Source: Euryarchaeota archaeon UBA251 (GTDB lineage Archaea > Thermoplasmatota > Poseidoniia > Poseidoniales > Thalassarchaeaceae). From it: DNA of 17,752 nt. A program made the position numbers and the translations under genes. The stretch is from assembly GCA_002497905.1 (NCBI GenBank), contig DAFJ01000060.1, positions 1-17,752 of the forward strand, read 5' to 3'. Under the pieces are notes generated by a model. The model saw only the letters and a list, made by a program, of their open reading frames with translations. It searched no databases and was not told the DNA's origin. Shown here in pieces: positions 14,164-17,752 of this stretch (positions are counted from its first letter, which is position 1; the number at the start of each line of letters is the position of its first letter).

Positions 14164-15396
14164 TCAGAAGAACGTCAAGAAACGGTGTCGGATGTATATC
14201 GATAAAGCAAGTGTCAATTTCTCGGCCTTGTTCAATTTCACTCGTTGAGAGAATACATCACCATCATTTCGACGGATTTTCTTCAAGATAGAACGGTAGA
14301 ACCCCATCATGATGGCTGGACTGAATCGCATCTTTGGCTTCAACATTGGAAGCAAATCAAGGGCGCGATCACGGTAAACCTCGATTCTCTCGATAAATTC
14401 TGTAACAAACGGTTCCCATCCAGGGTGTTTTTGGAGGCGTCCTTCAAGCACATCCTCTGGTTGGATTCCATGGCGTGCTAGGTCTTCGATTGGGAGGTAT
14501 ATCCTACCTCTATCTGCGTCCTCTTGAACATCTCGAAGGATGTTGACTAATTGCATAAACACCCCCCAAGCTTCAGCGTGTTCACGAGCCTTTGGATTCT
14601 CGTATCCATATATATCAATGCAGACAAGGCCAACGGTTGAAGCAACTCTGTAGCAGTATCGGTATAGGTCTTCAAAGGTCTCGTATCTGTCTTGGAAGAA
14701 GTCATCTTCCATGCCTGCGATTAAATCATCAAGATGGATTCGGGGGATATGGTACTTCTGGACGGTGTCCTTTAGAGCTAAGAAGATTGGATCGGTTGAT
14801 GCAAGGTCGTTGTAAGCGGTTGAGAGTTTTTTACGGAAGAAAAATAGTTGCGACATTTTGTCAATGAAACTAGTGCGATCAACAACAGGTACACGTTGAA
14901 TCATTTCCTCAATTCGATCAATATATTCGAGGGCTTCCTCATCCTTCGGACCGGATGATCCAGGGAATAAATCGCGATAATCTCCGTCAGCAATATCGTC
15001 GGCTCTTCTACAGAAGGCGTAGTAGGCACACATTGCTCTTCGTTGTTCATCGGGAAGATACTTGAATGAGTGATAGAAGTTGGCTGCTTCACGAATTGTA
15101 AGTGCTTCACAGTAATCGTATGCTGTGTTCAGTATGAATGGGGGGATGTCCTTCTCAGACCAAACCGGAGCATCGATGTTATCGAAGGGATTTGACAAAT
15201 TTTCTTCTTTGGTTACCACACCCATGAATCTAGCTGATGCCTTTAGTGCATCCACAGCGGTTACACTGACCACCCGTACTGCGTCAGAGGTAAGCTCAAC
15301 CGCAGCTCGAAAACTTGCAATTTTCTGTTCGCGATTTTCGGTAGAGCGAACGGCTTCGACCTTTACGGTCGATTCCTTGGTCCGCGTCTCCGACAT
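14164..15396 (-). CDS. crtB: Phytoene synthase (squalene/phytoene synthase family) with N-terminal extension
   Basis: Predicted to condense two geranylgeranyl diphosphates to phytoene, entering carotenoid synthesis (and, in this group, possibly retinal for rhodopsin). The product has 410 residues, about 100 more than usual. Motifs: AFCRRADDIAD with Asp133, Asp134 and Asp137, and NILRDVQEDADRGRIYLP with Asp289 and Asp293, the two magnesium-diphosphate sites. YCYRVASTVG near 247-256 favours phytoene over squalene synthase. The first about 88 residues, charged and without a signal peptide, are an extra domain of unknown role before the family core. A TATA-like TTGATATA lies about 30 bases before the ATG. 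The squalene-synthase-like gene is upstream on the same strand, and ABCE1 follows 59 bases downstream. Product specificity cannot be proved from sequence; no CrtI-type desaturase is in the window. Confidence 0.88.
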   Translation of the reverse strand: MSETRTKESTVKVEAVRSTENREQKIASFRAAVELTSDAVRVVSVTAVDALKASARFMGVVTKEENLSNPFDNIDAPVWSEKDIPPFILNTAYDYCEALTIREAANFYHSFKYLPDEQRRAMCAYYAFCRRADDIADGDYRDLFPGSSGPKDEEALEYIDRIEEMIQRVPVVDRTSFIDKMSQLFFFRKKLSTAYNDLASTDPIFLALKDTVQKYHIPRIHLDDLIAGMEDDFFQDRYETFEDLYRYCYRVASTVGLVCIDIYGYENPKAREHAEAWGVFMQLVNILRDVQEDADRGRIYLPIEDLARHGIQPEDVLEGRLQKHPGWEPFVTEFIERIEVYRDRALDLLPMLKPKMRFSPAIMMGFYRSILKKIRRNDGDVFSQRVKLNKAEKLTLALSIYIRHRFLTFF

Positions 15397-15424
15397 GGTA
15401 TCAGGTATAACGAACTCCCGGCCC

Positions 15425-15432
15425 TATATCAA
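15425..15432 (-). promoter_or_regulatory. TATA-like box for the phytoene synthase gene
   Basis: TTGATATA on the minus strand, centred about 32 bases before the ATG at 15396. With the usual archaeal spacing of about 26 bases to the start of transcription this predicts a very short leader or leaderless mRNA. It suggests that the gene can be transcribed apart from its upstream neighbour. Confidence 0.4.
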
Positions 15433-15445
15433 GTGAAGGGATACG

Positions 15446-15460
15446 GGCATCGAAGATGCC
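15446..15460. other. Perfect short hairpin between the two prenyl synthase genes
   Basis: GGCATC-GAA-GATGCC forms a 6-base-pair stem with a 3-base loop. A second stem with a TTCG loop (GGAACAT/ATGTTTC, 15466-15483) lies beside it and reaches the stop codon of the upstream gene. Neither is followed by a clear T run on the minus strand, so termination is only one possible role. Confidence 0.35.
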
Positions 15461-15481
15461 ATTCTGGAACATTTCGATGTT

Positions 15482-16486
15482 TCATCGGCTCCGCATAAGC
15501 AGGCGTCGAGTCCCTCCCGGGAGGAGAGTCGCGATGATACATTGTCTCATGATTCGTTTAATCTCCTTTCTTGGTACTTTCACGCGCCTTTCGCTATCGA
15601 GCACGTTGTTTACCCGTAACATATCTACAGTCCGTTGACCGATAATGACTGGTAGCATACATGCAATTCGAAGCCGTCGCTGATTTGAGGGTAGCATGAG
15701 GATGTATCGAGTGGCTGCATCGAGGTGCCCTTGTGTGATGTCGAGGAGGTCGTGGTGAATTGGCATGAATTTCTCGTAGTGGTTTGCCTCAGTCAGATCA
15801 TCTGGTTCCATGCCAGCCGCTTGAAGGCGTGTATTCGGGATGTAACATCTTCCGAATCTGAGGTCTTCTGGTATGTCTCGAAGTATGTTGATCATCTGTA
15901 GCGCCTTGCCGAACCGAATCCCTAGCTCAAACATCTGCTCACTGGCGGGGCCGTCCGCAGATACTAGGTGGGATAGTGTCATTGAAGTCCAGAATTCTCC
16001 AACACAGCCTGCGACTCGGTAGGCGTAGTCATTCAACTCCTCATCGTTATTTAGTGGCGAGATTGCTTGAGAATCGTTTGCTGGTCCGAATCGCTTCAAG
16101 TCGAGTGTCTGTCCACCAATGATGATCCCGAGGCATCGACGAACATGAATTCGGTCGTTGTCAGATATTGTGGCCAATGCTGCAAGAGGAATTTCGACGT
16201 TCCTCAGTAATGTCTCCTCACCTGAATCCGACTGCAGATCTGCCAGTGTAGATAGGTCAATCATTGGTACATCATCTTGGCTTGTGCTTTTGTCCCATGC
16301 ATCTAAGGCATCTAAGAGCACTTCAACGTGCCCTGTTTTGGAATCAGCGATAGTATCGGCAACCCTTGCGAGAAGATAGAGCAATCCAACCTGCTTCCTG
16401 ATTGAACGAGGCAGAACTTTCAGAGTTAGGAAGAAGGAACGGGATGTATTCTCAAGCAGGCTATCCGCTTCTGGTCCAATGAGCAT
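15482..16486 (-). CDS. Squalene/dehydrosqualene synthase-like prenyltransferase
   Basis: A second member of the trans-isoprenyl diphosphate head-to-head condensing family, 334 residues. It has SRSFFLTLKVLP at 15-26, ARVADTIAD with Asp44 and Asp48, YAYRVAGCVG near 154-163 and MINILRDIPEDLRFGRCYIP with Asp204 and Asp208. The YRVAGCVG block and RSFF...LP entry look more like squalene synthase than phytoene synthase. It lacks the C-terminal membrane anchor of eukaryotic squalene synthase. The likely product is a C30 compound (squalene or dehydrosqualene), but a C40 product or an HpnC-type partner role cannot be excluded. A GAGGTG at 16492-16497 sits five bases before the ATG and fixes the start. 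It heads the minus-strand block. Confidence 0.83.
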   Translation of the reverse strand: MLIGPEADSLLENTSRSFFLTLKVLPRSIRKQVGLLYLLARVADTIADSKTGHVEVLLDALDAWDKSTSQDDVPMIDLSTLADLQSDSGEETLLRNVEIPLAALATISDNDRIHVRRCLGIIIGGQTLDLKRFGPANDSQAISPLNNDEELNDYAYRVAGCVGEFWTSMTLSHLVSADGPASEQMFELGIRFGKALQMINILRDIPEDLRFGRCYIPNTRLQAAGMEPDDLTEANHYEKFMPIHHDLLDITQGHLDAATRYILMLPSNQRRLRIACMLPVIIGQRTVDMLRVNNVLDSERRVKVPRKEIKRIMRQCIIATLLPGGTRRLLMRSR

Positions 16487-16491
16487 CCGGG

Positions 16492-16497
16492 CACCTC
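16492..16497 (-). promoter_or_regulatory. Shine-Dalgarno site of the squalene-synthase-like gene
   Basis: GAGGTG on the minus strand, five bases from the ATG at 16486. It supports this ATG as the start. Confidence 0.55.
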
Positions 16498-16609
16498 TAA
16501 GTGAATACTAAGGCCATGTGTTCTTGACCCTGTGGGGTGAAAGGATTTCACAGACTGTATTGCTGAATGTATCCTCTCAGGAACGGCTTAATGAATAGGT
16601 TCCGATTCC

Positions 16610-17752
16610 ATGGGTTCAGCGGTTGCTATGCAGTGCGGTTCGTGTGCAGAGGAGATTCCCAGCGATTCCCTATTTTGTCCAGAGTGTGGGGCGCGTCAAA
16701 CTCCGGGTGCCGTCTCTGGAACTGGGCTTAATTCAGCAAACGCTCCAGCCCCTAATTCTGCCCCTGATTCTGCTAATCTTCCTCCAATAACTCCAATGCA
16801 ACAACCCGGACAGATGGGTAATCCTATTGGAGGAAGTATTGCACCTACTATTGATCCGAATATTGTGCCTCAAAACACTGCAAATGTGGCATCAGATCCA
16901 GAAGTTATCTCAACGAGTTTTCTCTCGTCTTTAGCCGCTGAGATTGAGGGTGGTAATGCTGCACCACAGCCCTCACCTTCTGCACAAGAAGTTCGGTCTA
17001 CATCTGATATGGTTGTGGACGCGATGGTAGAAGCAGATCGTGAGAAGAAGGCGAATGCGCGATCTGCTTGGCTCTCCATGAATCAGCAGAGTGCTAGCGA
17101 TTTTCTGAATGCTGTAGGCGCAGTTCAGAATTCCGCTTCCGTTGACCGTGGAACGCGTTCTCTCGATGAGTCTGAACCCATTGAAGCACCGAGGCCACGT
17201 TCTCCTTCGTCCTCAAGCAGCCTTCCAAACGAGCAATTGGTTCGTCGAATGGTGGAGGTAGCCGTCCGGCGAGTTGGCCGTAAACGAGGCGTAGGGACTG
17301 AATCCCCTCAGGTGAAGGTCGAGGGCAGTTCTGTTCGAGCAAACGTCACTTACATTGATGATGGTCGAGTACTTGACAATCCACCGGAACTCCATTCCGC
17401 ATTTGAGCATGCAATTGATACAGAGATCCGTTTGAAGGGTTACGATGTTGTTCTCGATGTGTCCCTATTCCGTAGTAAGGACGGAACGGTAGAATTTGCT
17501 TGGGGATACCAACCAGAATCAGCAGTATCCTCTACCGATGATGAGGAACTTTTCGAATGTGGTGCATGTGGAGGACTGGTTCGAGATAGCGACCCTTCAT
17601 GTCCAACTTGTGGTGCAGAATTTGAGGATGATGATGCTGATCCAGAGCCGGCTCCTGCACGTAGTGCGCCCCCTAGCGGTCCGCGTGGGCCATCTCGTGG
17701 TGGCCCTTCAAGTGGCCCGAAAGGACCTTCTCGCGGCGGTCCTCCAAGTGGT
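16610..17752 (+). CDS. Protein with two zinc ribbons and a low-complexity tail, cut by window edge
   Basis: The frame is open from ATG 16610 to the last base (381 codons) and continues beyond. Residues 9-27 form a zinc ribbon (Cys9-X2-Cys12, Cys23-X2-Cys26). Residues about 30-210 are low complexity, rich in Ala, Pro, Ser and Asn. Residues about 212-305 look folded (RRMVEVAVRRVGRKRG, VRANVTYIDDGR, GYDVVLDVSLFRS), and residues 317-334 are a second zinc ribbon (Cys317, Cys320, Cys331, Cys334). An acidic stretch and Gly-Pro-Ser-Arg-rich repeats follow. No signal peptide. ATG 16628 is an alternative start that places the first ribbon nearer the N-terminus; a CTTAATGAATA at 16587-16597 is a possible TATA element and its spacing favours 16628. 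Function unknown; nucleic acid or protein binding is plausible. Confidence 0.82.
   Translation, partial: MGSAVAMQCGSCAEEIPSDSLFCPECGARQTPGAVSGTGLNSANAPAPNSAPDSANLPPITPMQQPGQMGNPIGGSIAPTIDPNIVPQNTANVASDPEVISTSFLSSLAAEIEGGNAAPQPSPSAQEVRSTSDMVVDAMVEADREKKANARSAWLSMNQQSASDFLNAVGAVQNSASVDRGTRSLDESEPIEAPRPRSPSSSSSLPNEQLVRRMVEVAVRRVGRKRGVGTESPQVKVEGSSVRANVTYIDDGRVLDNPPELHSAFEHAIDTEIRLKGYDVVLDVSLFRSKDGTVEFAWGYQPESAVSSTDDEELFECGACGGLVRDSDPSCPTCGAEFEDDDADPEPAPARSAPPSGPRGPSRGGPSSGPKGPSRGGPPSG
17678..17752 (+). repeat. Gly-Pro-Ser-Arg-rich coding repeats at the window edge
   Basis: The last 25 codons read as near-repeats of G-P-x-G-P-S-R-G-G-P-x-S. The pattern is a flexible, basic, RGG-like tail and runs off the window, so its full length is unknown. 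Confidence 0.7.

Noticed and set aside
1..17752. Insertion sequences, prophage, integrons or toxin-antitoxin pairs
   Set aside because: No transposase, integrase or terminal inverted repeats were seen, and the window is almost fully covered by housekeeping-like genes.

Overview
The window looks like a piece of a pelagic archaeal genome, most likely marine Poseidoniia (Marine Group II/III Euryarchaeota). The main support is the archaeal cluster rpl44e - rps27e - aIF2-alpha - nop10 - PAC2 on the plus strand, plus rpl37e, ABCE1 (Rli1), a diglycine-ended ubiquitin-like modifier and a membrane-anchored RCC1/thrombospondin-3 surface protein. The lineage call is inferred from gene content and style, not from a database search. 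Coding density is very high, there are many 4-base ATGA overlaps, and no intergenic gap reaches 300 bases. I see no insertion sequence, prophage or CRISPR array.

Layout. Positions 1-2576 (minus): rpl37e, possibly preceded by a 25-codon coupled ORF, then purF of the Escherichia coli type, then a beta-propeller-like protein cut by the left edge. 2621-4612 (plus): a secreted seven-bladed RCC1-like propeller with calcium-binding TSP3 repeats and a C-terminal anchor. 4619-5802 (minus): two overlapping genes for small multi-pass membrane proteins of unknown role. 5940-8258 (plus): the translation / rRNA-modification / proteasome-assembly cluster. 8259-8459 (minus): a SAMP-like modifier, tail to tail with the PAC2 gene. 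8551-8633 (plus): tRNA-Ser(CGA). 8659-16486 (minus): a long co-directional block reading squalene-synthase-like gene, phytoene synthase, ABCE1, then two paralogous RecB/Cas4-like nucleases each fused to C-terminal OB folds. 16610-17752 (plus): a protein with two zinc ribbons, cut by the right edge.

How the genes fit together. The plus-strand cluster supplies ribosome, initiation and box H/ACA components and ends in a PAC2 protein whose C-terminus (F-Y-V) is a proteasome-docking HbYX motif. It meets the gene for a ubiquitin-like protein ending in Gly-Gly, so the two ends of a tagging-to-proteasome route sit side by side. The minus block pairs two head-to-head prenyl-diphosphate-condensing enzymes (C30/C40 isoprenoid or carotenoid entry) with ribosome recycling (ABCE1) and a nuclease pair.

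Most notable are (1) the tandem nuclease-OB paralogues, both with full catalytic and Fe-S residue sets, a good candidate for an undescribed two-subunit DNA-processing complex; (2) an ABCE1 whose normally invariant ferredoxin-like cysteines are extensively rearranged; (3) an eL42 (L44e) that has lost three of its four zinc cysteines; and (4) a surface propeller with a cysteine pair spaced exactly ten residues apart in each of seven blades.
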